This document shows positions 34,511 through 43,112 of a stretch of 64,000 nt of DNA, piece after piece. The notes under the pieces were generated by a model. That model was not told the DNA's origin. It saw nothing but the letters and a program-made list of their open reading frames with translations, and ran no database searches. The stretch is from an uncultured Helicobacteraceae bacterium. GTDB taxonomy: Bacteria > Campylobacterota > Campylobacteria > Campylobacterales > Helicobacteraceae. The stretch lies in contig CAKUOH010000004.1 of assembly GCA_934668765.1 (NCBI GenBank), forward strand, positions 1 to 64,000. Reading direction: 5' to 3'. Made by a program: the position numbers and the translations under genes. How positions within the stretch are numbered: the stretch's first letter is position 1; the number at the start of each line of letters is the position of its first letter.

Positions 34511-34705
34511 AATTTGGCGAAATTTAAAGCGAATCTATAAACATTGCTTTGTGTAAATCTAACATTTACGCCTTTTGCTTTGGATTTTTTGCTCACTTAA
34601 GAATGACAAAAAAATAGCGTTTAGTATGACAGGGAGGGCGATTCGTCTGTTTTAGATTCTTCGCGCTGGCTTAAGTATGACGATTCATATTAGATTCGCA
34701 CGAGT

Positions 34706-35392
34706 CTAAATCTCTTTTAAATTATCATTTACCTTTAACTGCGAAGAATAGATTTGCTTAAAGCGTGTAAATTCCTCTTCTATGTCCTTATTGCCATAAA
34801 AGCGAATCGCGATGGTATTTTGGTGGATAATATCGGGCATTGAGATTTCCACAAGTCCATAAATATTTGCGTCCTTTGTGATATTTGCTAGTCGCACAAA
34901 ATCTGCGAAAACTTCGCCAATTAGCACAATGTCGCTCTTTTTCTGTGTGCTAAAATCACTAATTTCAAAGTTTTGAATCTGTGTGCATTTTAGGATATTT
35001 AGGTAATTGCGAATCGCCTTTAATGTGCTATTTTTGATAAATTCTGCGTCAATATTTACGCCAAACATTAGGCTTTTATCGCCATTTAGATTGTATGAAT
35101 CCACTTCATCTTCGCTGACATAGTTTGCAAAGAGTGCCAAAAATTCATCTAACCTTTTGCTTAACGCCTCCACATCATCGCGCAAGATTTTTTGTGAATC
35201 GCGCTCATTTTGCAGTGCCGTTTTCAATGCTGTGATATTTGATTCTAATTCCTCAATATACTCGCCTTTTTCAAGCACTTTGATATGCTCTTTTAATTTT
35301 ATATTTTCAATCCGCAAAGCGTCATTTTGGCTCATTAGCTCTTTATTTTTTTCTTTTATGTCGTTTGTAAGATTCGCAAGATAATTTTCCAT
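34706..35392 (-). CDS. Cytoplasmic coiled-coil protein of unknown function
   Basis: A 228-residue protein whose first 100 residues are a continuous coiled coil (KEKNKELMSQNDALRIENIK and following), followed by a globular domain of about 120 residues. The ATG at 35392 (MENYLANL) follows AAAGGA at 6 bp. No signal peptide. No family recognised. Convergent with the gene at 34061 across 195 bp containing degenerate dispersed repeats. Confidence 0.65.
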   Translation of the reverse strand: MENYLANLTNDIKEKNKELMSQNDALRIENIKLKEHIKVLEKGEYIEELESNITALKTALQNERDSQKILRDDVEALSKRLDEFLALFANYVSEDEVDSYNLNGDKSLMFGVNIDAEFIKNSTLKAIRNYLNILKCTQIQNFEISDFSTQKKSDIVLIGEVFADFVRLANITKDANIYGLVEISMPDIIHQNTIAIRFYGNKDIEEEFTRFKQIYSSQLKVNDNLKEI

Positions 35393-35452
35393 TTGTTTCC
35401 TTTGGCTTGAATCTGGATTCAATCATTCAAAATCGGCTATAAAGCATTTTAT

Positions 35453-35494
35453 TTGATTTAAGTCAATGATAAAATACGATATTTGTGTTATTAT
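35453..35494 (+). promoter_or_regulatory. Candidate FNR/CRP-type box and -10 upstream of aspA
   Basis: TTGATTTAAGTCAA (35453-35466) matches the FNR consensus TTGAT-N4-ATCAA at all but one position. A -10-like TATTAT at 35489-35494 would put the start of transcription near 35501, which centres the box at -41.5, the class II activation position. Control of aspA and dcu genes by FNR-type proteins is known in enteric bacteria; its use here is inference. Confidence 0.4.
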
Positions 35495-35539
35495 TGCTCT
35501 CGTGTTTTACACAATAATCTAAAATTCAAAGGAGTTACA

Positions 35540-36955
35540 ATGGCTACAAGAAAAGAACACGATTTTATCGGGGAGCTAGAAATCCCTGATAATGTATATT
35601 ATGGAGTGCAAACATTCCGCGCGGTGGATAATTTCCAAATGACAGGGCGAAAGCTTAAAGATTATCCATTCTTTGTCAAAGCATTTGCGCAAATCAAAAA
35701 AGCAGCCACTTTGGCAAACAAAGAAGTCGGCGTTTTGGACGCGGATAAAGCGGACGCTTTGGTAAAAGCAGCGGATAAAATCATCGCTGGAGAATATGCC
35801 GACCAATTTGTCGTGGATATGATTCAAGGTGGCGCAGGGACAAGCACAAATATGAATGTCAATGAAGTTTTGACAAACATCGCATTAGAATCGATGAAGC
35901 ATAAAAAGGGCGAATACAAGTATTTGCATCCAAATGATCATACGAATCTAGGGCAATCTACAAATGATACTTATCCTAGCTCAATCAAAGTCGCAACTTG
36001 GGCAAAGCTAGGCGATTTGCTAAAAGCTATGGATAATCTCAAAAAAGAGCTAGAAAAAAAAGGCAAAGCATTCAAAGACTATATCAAAATGGGACGCACA
36101 GAGCTTGAAGATGCCGTGCCTACGACTTTGGGAAACTCGTTTAATGCCTTTGCAAGCTATATCAAAGCCGATATGGAGCGACTATCGTATGCAAGAGAAA
36201 TTATGCAAACGCTAAATATGGGCGCAACAGCAATCGGCACAGGCATTAACTGCCACCCAGATTATAAAAACGCCGTAGAAAAGCATTTAAGCAAAATCAC
36301 AGGCGGGAAATTCAAACCAGCCGATGACTTAATCGCTGCTACACAAGATACGGCGGATTTTGTCTTTGTAAGCGGCACTTTGAAAACTGCTGCCGTGCGC
36401 TTAAATAAAATCGCAAATGATTTAAGGCTAATGAATTCAGGACCTCGTTGCGGACTTGGCGAAATCAACTTGCCAAAAATGCAGCCCGGAAGCTCGATAA
36501 TGCCGGGCAAAGTGAATCCTGTGATTTGCGAAGTGGTGCAAGAGGCTTGCTATGAAGTAATCGGCAATGATGTAACCATAATGCTTTGCAGTGAGAGAGG
36601 CGAATTTGAGCTAAACGCTGTTGAGCCGGGTATCGCTTACGCGTTATTTAATTCACTTGTGATTTTGGAAAATGCGATGAATACTTTGGCAAACAAAGCT
36701 ATTAAAAATCTCACAGCAAACGCGGAGGCTTGTAAGCAATCGGTGCTAAACTCTGTGGGAATAGTTACAGCATTTAACCCCGTGCTAGGCTATGAAAAAT
36801 CTGCTTCAATCGCAAAAGAAGCATTAGAAAGTGGCAAATCTGTGGGCGAAGTGTGCCTAGCTAGAGGATATTTGAAAAAAGATGAGATTGATAAAATCTT
36901 AGACCCAAAAAATATGCTAAATCCACAAATGAAGCAAAAACGCAAAGATTCATAG
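35540..36955 (+). CDS. aspA: Aspartate ammonia-lyase AspA
   Basis: A 471-residue member of the fumarase/aspartase family with the signature GSSIMPGKVNP and the substrate-site segments GAGTSTNMNVNEV and NDTYPSS. It converts aspartate to fumarate and ammonia. The ATG at 35540 follows AAAGGAG at 6 bp; upstream codons in the frame are rejected. It is followed after 17 bp by a C4-dicarboxylate antiporter gene, so the pair feeds fumarate respiration. Confidence 0.95.
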   Translation: MATRKEHDFIGELEIPDNVYYGVQTFRAVDNFQMTGRKLKDYPFFVKAFAQIKKAATLANKEVGVLDADKADALVKAADKIIAGEYADQFVVDMIQGGAGTSTNMNVNEVLTNIALESMKHKKGEYKYLHPNDHTNLGQSTNDTYPSSIKVATWAKLGDLLKAMDNLKKELEKKGKAFKDYIKMGRTELEDAVPTTLGNSFNAFASYIKADMERLSYAREIMQTLNMGATAIGTGINCHPDYKNAVEKHLSKITGGKFKPADDLIAATQDTADFVFVSGTLKTAAVRLNKIANDLRLMNSGPRCGLGEINLPKMQPGSSIMPGKVNPVICEVVQEACYEVIGNDVTIMLCSERGEFELNAVEPGIAYALFNSLVILENAMNTLANKAIKNLTANAEACKQSVLNSVGIVTAFNPVLGYEKSASIAKEALESGKSVGEVCLARGYLKKDEIDKILDPKNMLNPQMKQKRKDS

Positions 36956-36972
36956 CCTAAAAGGAGGGCATT

Positions 36973-38325
36973 ATGGAAGTTTTATTAGTAATATTACAAG
37001 TTGTCGTGCTTTTGGGCGCGATATTTTTAGGGATTCGACTTGGTGGCATAGCAATCGGCTATGCAGGTGGGCTTGGCGTAATTGTGCTAGGGCTTTGCCT
37101 TGGAATGAAGCCGGGTGCGATTCCTTGGGATGTGATTTTAATCATTATGGCAGTGATTGCGGCGATTTCGGCAATGCAGATTGCTGGAGGGTTGGATTAT
37201 TTGGTGCAGATTGCAGAGCGAATCTTGCGCTCAAATCCCAAATATATAAACTACCTTGCGCCGACTGTTACTTACTTGCTAACGATTTTGGCTGGGACAG
37301 GACATACGGCGTTTTCGATGATTCCTGTCATCGTTGAGGTGGCAAAAGAGCAAAATATCAAGCCTTCCGTGCCATTATCCATCGCGGTGGTTTCATCACA
37401 AATCGCAATCACGGCAAGTCCTGTGAGTGCGGCAGTGGTGTATATGAGCGGTGCGCTAGAGCCACTAGGCTGGAGCTATCCACTGCTACTTGGTATTTGG
37501 ATTCCTACGACTTTCATTGCTTGTATGGTAACGGCGTTTATCCTTACAAAGTTTGCGAATCTAGATTTAAGCAAAGACCCTGTGTATCAAGATAGACTTG
37601 CAAAAGGACTTGTCAAAAAGAGCGTGGGCGCACAAAATATTGAGATTAAAAAAGGTGCGAAACTCTCTGTGCTTTTGTTTTTGCTAGGGGTAATTTTTGT
37701 GGTGCTTTATGCAACAGCGATTTCAAAAATCGGTGGCGAACCTGTATTTATCAAAAATGTAATCGTTGGGCGCGATGCTGCGATTATGAGTGCGATGCTA
37801 ACGATTGCAACACTGATTGTGATATTTTGTAAAGTCGATGTTAGCAAGATTCCAGAGACTTCAAGCGTATTTAGAAGCGGAATGGTAGCGTGTGTGTGCG
37901 TCTTTGGTGTGGCGTGGCTAGGTAATACTTTTGTCGAAGGGCACACAGATAGCATTAAAGATTTGGCTTCAAGCCTTGTGAAAAGCTATCCCGCACTTTT
38001 AGCGGTGGCGTTTTTCTTTGCTAGCACATTGCTTTACTCACAAGCAGCCACTGCAAAGGCTCTCACGCCTGTGGTGATTGCGGCACTTGGCATAAGCGCA
38101 AGCAATCCTAGCGATTCATATATGCTTGTGGCGAGTTTCGCGGCAGTGAGCGCACTTTTCGTGCTTCCCACTTATCCAACTTTGCTTGGTGCGGTGCAAA
38201 TGGATGATACAGGTTCTACTAGAATCGGCAAGTATATTTTCAACCACGCCTTTTTCTTGCCCGGCGTCTTAGCTATCGCATTTAGCGTGGCATTTGGCTT
38301 TTTGGTCGTATCTGTTGTAGGATAG
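36973..38325 (+). CDS. dcuA: Anaerobic C4-dicarboxylate transporter (Dcu family)
   Basis: A 450-residue inner-membrane protein with about ten to twelve helices and the Dcu marks AGGLDYLVQIAERILR and GTGHTAFSMIPVI. It exchanges aspartate or fumarate for succinate during fumarate respiration. AGGAGG precedes the ATG. DcuA and DcuB cannot be told apart with certainty; the aspA linkage favours DcuA. A strong terminator follows. Confidence 0.92.
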   Translation: MEVLLVILQVVVLLGAIFLGIRLGGIAIGYAGGLGVIVLGLCLGMKPGAIPWDVILIIMAVIAAISAMQIAGGLDYLVQIAERILRSNPKYINYLAPTVTYLLTILAGTGHTAFSMIPVIVEVAKEQNIKPSVPLSIAVVSSQIAITASPVSAAVVYMSGALEPLGWSYPLLLGIWIPTTFIACMVTAFILTKFANLDLSKDPVYQDRLAKGLVKKSVGAQNIEIKKGAKLSVLLFLLGVIFVVLYATAISKIGGEPVFIKNVIVGRDAAIMSAMLTIATLIVIFCKVDVSKIPETSSVFRSGMVACVCVFGVAWLGNTFVEGHTDSIKDLASSLVKSYPALLAVAFFFASTLLYSQAATAKALTPVVIAALGISASNPSDSYMLVASFAAVSALFVLPTYPTLLGAVQMDDTGSTRIGKYIFNHAFFLPGVLAIAFSVAFGFLVVSVVG

Positions 38326-38334
38326 ATTCTTATA

Positions 38335-38370
38335 GATTCCACGCTTTTTAGGCGTGGAATCGACTTTTTA
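38335..38370 (+). terminator. Rho-independent terminator of aspA-dcuA
   Basis: GATTCCACGC (38335-38344) pairs perfectly with GCGTGGAATC (38352-38361), followed by GACTTTTTA. Confidence 0.85.
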
Positions 38371-38405
38371 TTCGTGGATTGCTTCGGCAATAAATTGCCA
38401 AAAAA

Positions 38406-39845
38406 TCATTCGCTTATGTAATGCGCTCCCAAACTCTCTTTTCTCTCCAACGCCGATTCTACAATCTTTCGCGCACTCAAAAGTCGCAATTTCAAAAGTC
38501 GCCCTATGTCGCCCAAAAGCATTACTTCAATCCCGCCAAGTGCCGAATCTAGTCCGCTTTTAGTGCGCTTTATCCCAACGCTATTCCACATAATCTCACG
38601 CAACACGGCTTTATACTGCAAGTCGCCGTCCTTTTCTAGCACCTCGCTATTTATGGGAAAATGTCGCTCACTTGTGCGAATCGCCGAATCTATAATGCCC
38701 CTTGCAGCGATTTTGCCAAAGACTAGTCCCTCTAAAAGTGAGTTTGATGCAAGGCGATTTGCGCCGTGAAGTCCATTGTTTGCACATTCGCCGATGGCAT
38801 ATAAATTTTGCATTCCGCACACTTTAGCGTCTAAATCACACGCGATTCCGCCCATAGAGTAGTGAAATGCAGGAGAAATTGGGATTTTATCTTTTGGAAT
38901 ATCAAGCCCACACGCGCTTAAAGCCCTATAAATATTTGGAAATCGCCTTTTAAAGCCCTCTTTATCAAATACGCTTAAATCTATAAACGCGCTCTCATTA
39001 TTTTTCGCACAATAATCAAAAATCCCCCGTGCCACGATGTCGCGCGGTGCTAACTCGCCTCTTTTGTCATACTCAAACAAAAATCGCTTTCCCGCTCTAT
39101 CCACGATAATCCCGCCATCTCCGCGCACTGCTTCGCTTATGAGCTGTTTTCTGGCGTGATTTGTAGCGACAAAGACGGTGGGGTGGAATTGCAACATTTC
39201 CATATCGCGCAGTGGCAGATTATGCTCTAAAATAATGCCGTGAATATCGCTACTAATGGTATATGCGTTTGTGTGATATTTGAAAAGTCCGCCCACACCG
39301 CCACTTGCGATGACGACATTATCGGCGTATAGATTTAGGACGCCTTTTTTGGTATTTACGCACACGCCATAGACTTTGTCATCCTCTATTAGCAAGTCAA
39401 TGACTTGTGCACCTTTCCAAAGCGTGTGTTTTAGGTTTTTAATCAAATATGTATGCAGGATTCGCCCCGTGCCATCGCCATTTGCGTGGATTATGCGCGA
39501 AATGCTATGTCCGCCCTCTTTTGCAAACATAATCTTACCATCTTTGTCCCTATCCACTGCAAATCCGTCCGCCAAAAGCTCATCCAAAATCTCAATGCTG
39601 CCTTCGCTTAAAGTCTGCACGACTTTTAGATTATTGACATTACTCCCAGCACTCATTGTATCGTGTATGTGGCTAGGCACATCATCCTTGCCATTTGCAA
39701 TGGTAATGCCACCTTGCGCGTAAAATGTATTGCACTCCCACGGCTCATCTTTGCAAAGTAAAAGGACTTTGAGATTTTGCGGTAGGTGTTTGGCGCAATA
39801 GAGTCCTGCGACACCAGCACCGATAATTATCACATCATATTTCAA
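38406..39845 (-). CDS. nadB: L-aspartate oxidase NadB
   Basis: A 479-residue FAD enzyme, the first step of NAD synthesis (aspartate to iminoaspartate). It has the FAD motif VIIIGAGVAGLYCA at the N-terminus, HFHPT-type QFHPTV, and the conserved SxHRLASNSLLE as GANRLASNSLLEGLV. No ATG fits the start: a TTG at 39845 has GGAGG exactly 6 bp upstream and puts the FAD motif right at the N-terminus. The sequence just upstream is the end of a palindromic element (39866-39994), so that element abuts the ribosome binding site. Confidence 0.93.
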   Translation of the reverse strand: MKYDVIIIGAGVAGLYCAKHLPQNLKVLLLCKDEPWECNTFYAQGGITIANGKDDVPSHIHDTMSAGSNVNNLKVVQTLSEGSIEILDELLADGFAVDRDKDGKIMFAKEGGHSISRIIHANGDGTGRILHTYLIKNLKHTLWKGAQVIDLLIEDDKVYGVCVNTKKGVLNLYADNVVIASGGVGGLFKYHTNAYTISSDIHGIILEHNLPLRDMEMLQFHPTVFVATNHARKQLISEAVRGDGGIIVDRAGKRFLFEYDKRGELAPRDIVARGIFDYCAKNNESAFIDLSVFDKEGFKRRFPNIYRALSACGLDIPKDKIPISPAFHYSMGGIACDLDAKVCGMQNLYAIGECANNGLHGANRLASNSLLEGLVFGKIAARGIIDSAIRTSERHFPINSEVLEKDGDLQYKAVLREIMWNSVGIKRTKSGLDSALGGIEVMLLGDIGRLLKLRLLSARKIVESALERKESLGAHYISE

Positions 39846-39865
39846 AATTAACCTCCATTTGTTTG

Positions 39866-39994
39866 GCAATTTGTTCTAGGGTGAGCAATTCCGCAGATTT
39901 TGGGATTTTTGGGAGGCTCACAGACTCCAAGTCTAGTTTCGCTCCCAAAAATCCCAAAAAACTACGAAAGCCCCACCGCAATCCCTTCGATTGT
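39866..39994 (-). repeat. Palindromic element, copy A
   Basis: It has the family's left end (ACAATCGAAG, reading the minus strand from 39994) and right end (CCTAGAACAAATTGCC at 39866). A perfect 18-bp stem, TTTTGGGATTTTTGGGAG (39898-39915), pairs with 39942-39959. The inner hairpin is AGACTCCAAGTCT. It lies between nadB and the lipoprotein gene. Confidence 0.85.
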
Positions 39995-39996
39995 TT

Positions 39997-40260
39997 TCAC
40001 GCAATTCCACGAATCGGCACATTTCTATCAAGCAAAACAATTCTAGTATTTTGCGGTGGAGATTTTGTGTCTTGTAGAAAATTTTGGGATAAAACTAGAC
40101 TAATAGTCTGTTGATTCCCAAAATTTTCTACAAGTGCGAAAGATGCACCCAAAGACGAATTGCCGTGCGCTTTTGCACTATAATATGGGTCGGCTTTATA
40201 CCCACACCCACTAAAAATCGCCACAAAAAATGCTATAATCACAAAATGAAAAACATTCAA
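39997..40260 (-). CDS. Small lipoprotein with element-derived C-terminus
   Basis: An 87-residue protein with a lipoprotein signal (MNVFHFVIIAFFVAIFSGC, Cys19) and a mature start GYKADPYYSAK that recalls the small CGYK lipoproteins of Campylobacterota. From about residue 34 on (NSSLGASFALVENFG to the end) it is encoded by palindromic element copy B and the spacer next to copy A. The original protein was probably shorter or had another tail. Its start region overlaps the divergent DUF721-like gene by 15 bp. Confidence 0.55.
   Translation of the reverse strand: MNVFHFVIIAFFVAIFSGCGYKADPYYSAKAHGNSSLGASFALVENFGNQQTISLVLSQNFLQDTKSPPQNTRIVLLDRNVPIRGIA
40037..40163 (+). repeat. Palindromic element, copy B
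   Basis: 127 bp, with left end ACAATTCTAGTATTTTGCGG and right end CACCCAAAGACGAATTGC. A perfect 19-bp stem, CTTGTAGAAAATTTTGGGA (40071-40089), pairs with 40116-40134; the inner hairpin is AGACTAATAGTCT. It lies head-to-head with copy A, 42 bp apart, and inside the 3' half of the small lipoprotein gene. Confidence 0.88.
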
Positions 40261-40788
40261 AGCATAATCTCCAATCTTAGGCGCACTAGCCTAAAAAAAC
40301 TAAATTCAAACGCAATTATAAACAAATTGCTTTTAACTTTGTCCAAAGATTTGCGAAAACATATTTTGTTTGCCACGCTTAAAGCCGAGACGCTGTTAAT
40401 AGCTGTCGCAAATAAGGGCGTTTGCGCAGAAATCAATCATTTTAAAGCGCAGGATTTGCTAAATGCGATTGATTTAATGTGTATGTCGCTAGATTCCTGC
40501 GAATCTAGCGCAAATTTTGGCGTAGATTCTAGTGATTTTAATGCGAATCTAAAAGATGATTTGGAGATTTTGCGACAAATTAAGCAGATTCGCGCCTATG
40601 TCCCTAAAAATATACTAGAAATTTCCCAAAAAAAATCACTAAAAAATGATGATAAAATCACCATTCAATATTACAAAGAACGCGCAAAAGGCAAATTTAT
40701 CATTAGCGAAAATTGCCCATTTAGCGATATTTTTAGCAAAATCAAAAGTGCGATTAAGCAAAATAATGAATCTAAAAGAACAAATTAA
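40246..40788 (+). CDS. DUF721/DciA-like protein (tentative)
   Basis: A 180-residue basic protein. The ATG at 40246 (MKNIQSIISNLRR) is chosen because the longer frame is antisense to the lipoprotein gene. The N-terminal 90 residues, with a strand such as LLIAVANKGVCAEINHFKAQDLLNAI, resemble the DUF721 fold found in DciA, which helps load the DnaB helicase. The match is by eye and weak. The C-terminus is Lys-rich. It overlaps uvrC by 23 bp. Confidence 0.5.
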   Translation: MKNIQSIISNLRRTSLKKLNSNAIINKLLLTLSKDLRKHILFATLKAETLLIAVANKGVCAEINHFKAQDLLNAIDLMCMSLDSCESSANFGVDSSDFNANLKDDLEILRQIKQIRAYVPKNILEISQKKSLKNDDKITIQYYKERAKGKFIISENCPFSDIFSKIKSAIKQNNESKRTN

Positions 40789-42607
40789 ATCCCTTCCACA
40801 TTCAAGCGGAATCTATCAGTATTTTGATAGCAAAAATCGTATTCTCTACATTGGCAAGGCAAAGGATTTACATAAAAGGGTGCGCAGTTATTTTAATCTA
40901 AATGGCGATTCTCCCACACCTGCCGCAAATGTTAGCCATCGAATCGCAACTATGATTCGCCAAATCGCGCATTTGCAAATTATCCTAACGCAAAGCGAAT
41001 CTGACGCGCTTATTTTGGAAAACTCCCTAATTAAGCAGCTAAAACCCAAATATAATATTTTGCTTCGCGATGACAAGACTTATCCATACATTTTGATTGA
41101 CAAAAACGCGCCGTTTGCGAGATTAGAAATCGTGCGAAAAATCACAAATGACAAAAATCATATTTATTTTGGACCATATTCTAGCGGAGTGCGTGAGATT
41201 TTAAATGCCATTTATGAGATTTTGCCACTTGTGCAGAAAAAATCTTGTTTGAGTGGCAAAAAAGCGTGTTTGTTTCATCAAATAGGGCGTTGTGCTGCGC
41301 CTTGCGAGGGCAAAATATCAAGCGAAAAATATAGCGAGATTGTCAAAAATGCCATAAATTTGCTTCAAAATCCAAATAAAATTTTAAAGATTTTAGAGCA
41401 AAAAATGCAAAATTTTGCAAAAAATCTGCGCTTTGAGGATGCGAATCTTATAAAGATTCAATGTGAAAAAATCCGCCAAGTGGCGAGTATTAGCAGTATT
41501 GATTTAGCAAAACTTTATAATTGTGATATTTTTGTGATTGAAAGTAGCCACGCAAAATCCGTGCTTGTAAAAATCTTTATGCGCGATGGGCGCGTGGTTT
41601 TTAGCGATAATATTTTCATAAATCACAACGAAAATGAGATAGATTTGGACTTTTTATATACACAAAGTTTGCTAAATCACTACAAAAATAACGCGCCTTA
41701 TGCGTTAGATTCAATCCTTTTGCCGATTGATTTAAGCGATAGTGAAATTTTGAGCGAATTTTTTAGGCAAAAATTTGGCAAAAATATAAGAATTTTGAAC
41801 CCAAAAAGTGGCGAAAAGAAAAAATTGATAGATTTAGCAAGAAATAATGCCAAAAATTTACTTGAAAATGCCGAGTATAGTGGCGAATCGCGCATTTTAG
41901 AAGCGATAAAAAATCTATTTTCTTTGCAAAATATGCCGAATCGAATCGAAGTTTTTGATACGAGCCACTTTCAAGGACAAAGCGCGGTGGGCGCGAAAAT
42001 CGTATATGAAAATGGCGAATTTATAAAAAGCGCGTATAAACGCTACGCACTGCAAGGAAGCGATGAATACACGCAAATGACAGAACTTCTCACGCGCAGA
42101 GCGCAGAGATTTACCGAATCTAGCGAGAGATTCGCACTTCAATCTAACGCAAATTTGACAAATCAATCTAGCGAAAATTTTGATGCGCCCCCCGATTTGT
42201 GGCTTTTGGATGGCGGGGTAGCACAGATTAGAATCGCAAATGAAGTTATGCAATCCTGTGGCGCGAATGTGGATATTTTAGGCATCGCAAAAGAAAAGAT
42301 AAATCACAAAGCATATCGTGCAAAGGGCGGTGCGCGGGATATTTTACGCTCACTAGATTTGGAGATGCGCCTTGATAAAAGCGATGAGCGATTGCTGTTT
42401 TTACAAAAATTGCGCGATGAAGCGCATAGATTTGCCATTTCATTTCATCGCAAAAAAGGGCGTAAAAATCTGCAAAAATCCGCGATTGAAGGCAAATACA
42501 CACAAGCACAGCTTAAAAAACTGCTAAACTACTTTGGCTCTTTTGAATCGCTCCAAAACGCCGATGAGAGTTTGATTCAAAGCATTTTAAAACGGCGCAA
42601 GGTTTAG
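40766..42607 (+). CDS. uvrC: Excinuclease ABC subunit C (UvrC)
   Basis: A 613-residue nuclease of nucleotide excision repair. The N-terminal GIY-YIG domain (SSGIYQYFDSKNRILYIGKA) makes the 3' cut, a UvrB-binding domain lies mid-protein, and the RNase-H-like domain (EVFDTSHFQGQSAVGAKIVY, WLLDGGVAQ) makes the 5' cut, followed by a helix-hairpin-helix tail. The ATG at 40766 (MNLKEQIKSLP) gives the normal UvrC N-terminus; the frame upstream is only the overlap with the preceding gene. Confidence 0.95.
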   Translation: MNLKEQIKSLPHSSGIYQYFDSKNRILYIGKAKDLHKRVRSYFNLNGDSPTPAANVSHRIATMIRQIAHLQIILTQSESDALILENSLIKQLKPKYNILLRDDKTYPYILIDKNAPFARLEIVRKITNDKNHIYFGPYSSGVREILNAIYEILPLVQKKSCLSGKKACLFHQIGRCAAPCEGKISSEKYSEIVKNAINLLQNPNKILKILEQKMQNFAKNLRFEDANLIKIQCEKIRQVASISSIDLAKLYNCDIFVIESSHAKSVLVKIFMRDGRVVFSDNIFINHNENEIDLDFLYTQSLLNHYKNNAPYALDSILLPIDLSDSEILSEFFRQKFGKNIRILNPKSGEKKKLIDLARNNAKNLLENAEYSGESRILEAIKNLFSLQNMPNRIEVFDTSHFQGQSAVGAKIVYENGEFIKSAYKRYALQGSDEYTQMTELLTRRAQRFTESSERFALQSNANLTNQSSENFDAPPDLWLLDGGVAQIRIANEVMQSCGANVDILGIAKEKINHKAYRAKGGARDILRSLDLEMRLDKSDERLLFLQKLRDEAHRFAISFHRKKGRKNLQKSAIEGKYTQAQLKKLLNYFGSFESLQNADESLIQSILKRRKV

Positions 42608-42662
42608 GTTTGCACAAATCTGCGTTGCCTAGTGGATTAAAGTTTAAGGGTAGTGAGAAATT

Positions 42663-42700
42663 CTACTTTTGGTAAAAGCCAAAAGTAGCAAAATTTTTTA
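42663..42700 (+). terminator. Rho-independent terminator after uvrC
   Basis: CTACTTTTGG (42663-42672) pairs perfectly with CCAAAAGTAG (42679-42688) over a 6-nt loop, followed by CAAAATTTTTTA. Confidence 0.75.
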
Positions 42701-42718
42701 TAGATTCGCTCTTTTTTT

Positions 42719-42807
42719 GTCATTGCGAGGCGTTGCAAACGCCGAAGCAATCCACGAATCAAAAAAATGGATTGCCACGAATTTACTGCGTAAATTCTCG
42801 CAATGAC
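42719..42807. repeat. Pair of GTCATTGCGAG repeat units, inverted
   Basis: One unit (42719-42754) starts GTCATTGCGAGGCG and ends GAAGCAATCCA; the second (42770-42807) starts GATTGCCACGAATTT and ends ATTCTCGCAATGAC. They face each other within the 505-bp gap between uvrC and the OMP gene (42608-43112), which holds no supportable gene. The remainder of the gap is the terminator and palindromic element copy C. Confidence 0.75.
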
Positions 42808-42948
42808 AAGGAGAGGGACTCTACTTTTTGCAAAAGCAAAACGAAGCAAAAACTTTAATGATGGATTTTTTATTTGATTTTTTTACTAGATTCGCGCTTT
42901 GCACGAATCGCAATTCGCAGAATTTGCGAGAGCGACAGCTCAAAGCAA

Positions 42949-43110
42949 CCATCGAAGTAATTGCGGAAATTTAAGATTCAAGCGATTCGGTGCGGAAGTA
43001 TTTTTGATGAGAAATCAGGATTGCGAAGCTATGAGCAAGGAAATAGGACTTGGAGTCCATTGACGAAGTGAGTGGCAAGTCTCCCCGATTTATCGCAAAA
43101 AGACAAACGC
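42949..43110 (+). repeat. Palindromic element, copy C (degenerate)
   Basis: The left end ACCATCGAAGTAATTGCGG and right-end-like CGCAAAAAGACAAACGC are present. The inner hairpin GGACTTGGAGTCC with flanks GAGCAAGGAAATA and CATTGACGAAGTG matches copies at 60007 and 62761, but the long stem is no longer complementary and the copy is about 35 bp longer. A left extension (GCAGAATTTGCGAG) is shared with copy D. Confidence 0.65.
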
Positions 43111-43112
43111 GA

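Noticed and set aside
35457..35484. FliA-like promoter upstream of aspA (TTTAAGT-N13-CGATATTT)
   Set aside because: It fits a flagellar sigma pattern loosely, but aspA is not expected in that class and the overlapping FNR-type box with TATTAT explains the region better.
40111..40245. N-terminal extension of the DUF721-like gene
   Set aside because: The extra codons are antisense to the lipoprotein gene and element copy B, give a Cys/His-rich peptide unlike the rest, and the ATG at 40246 starts a coherent protein.
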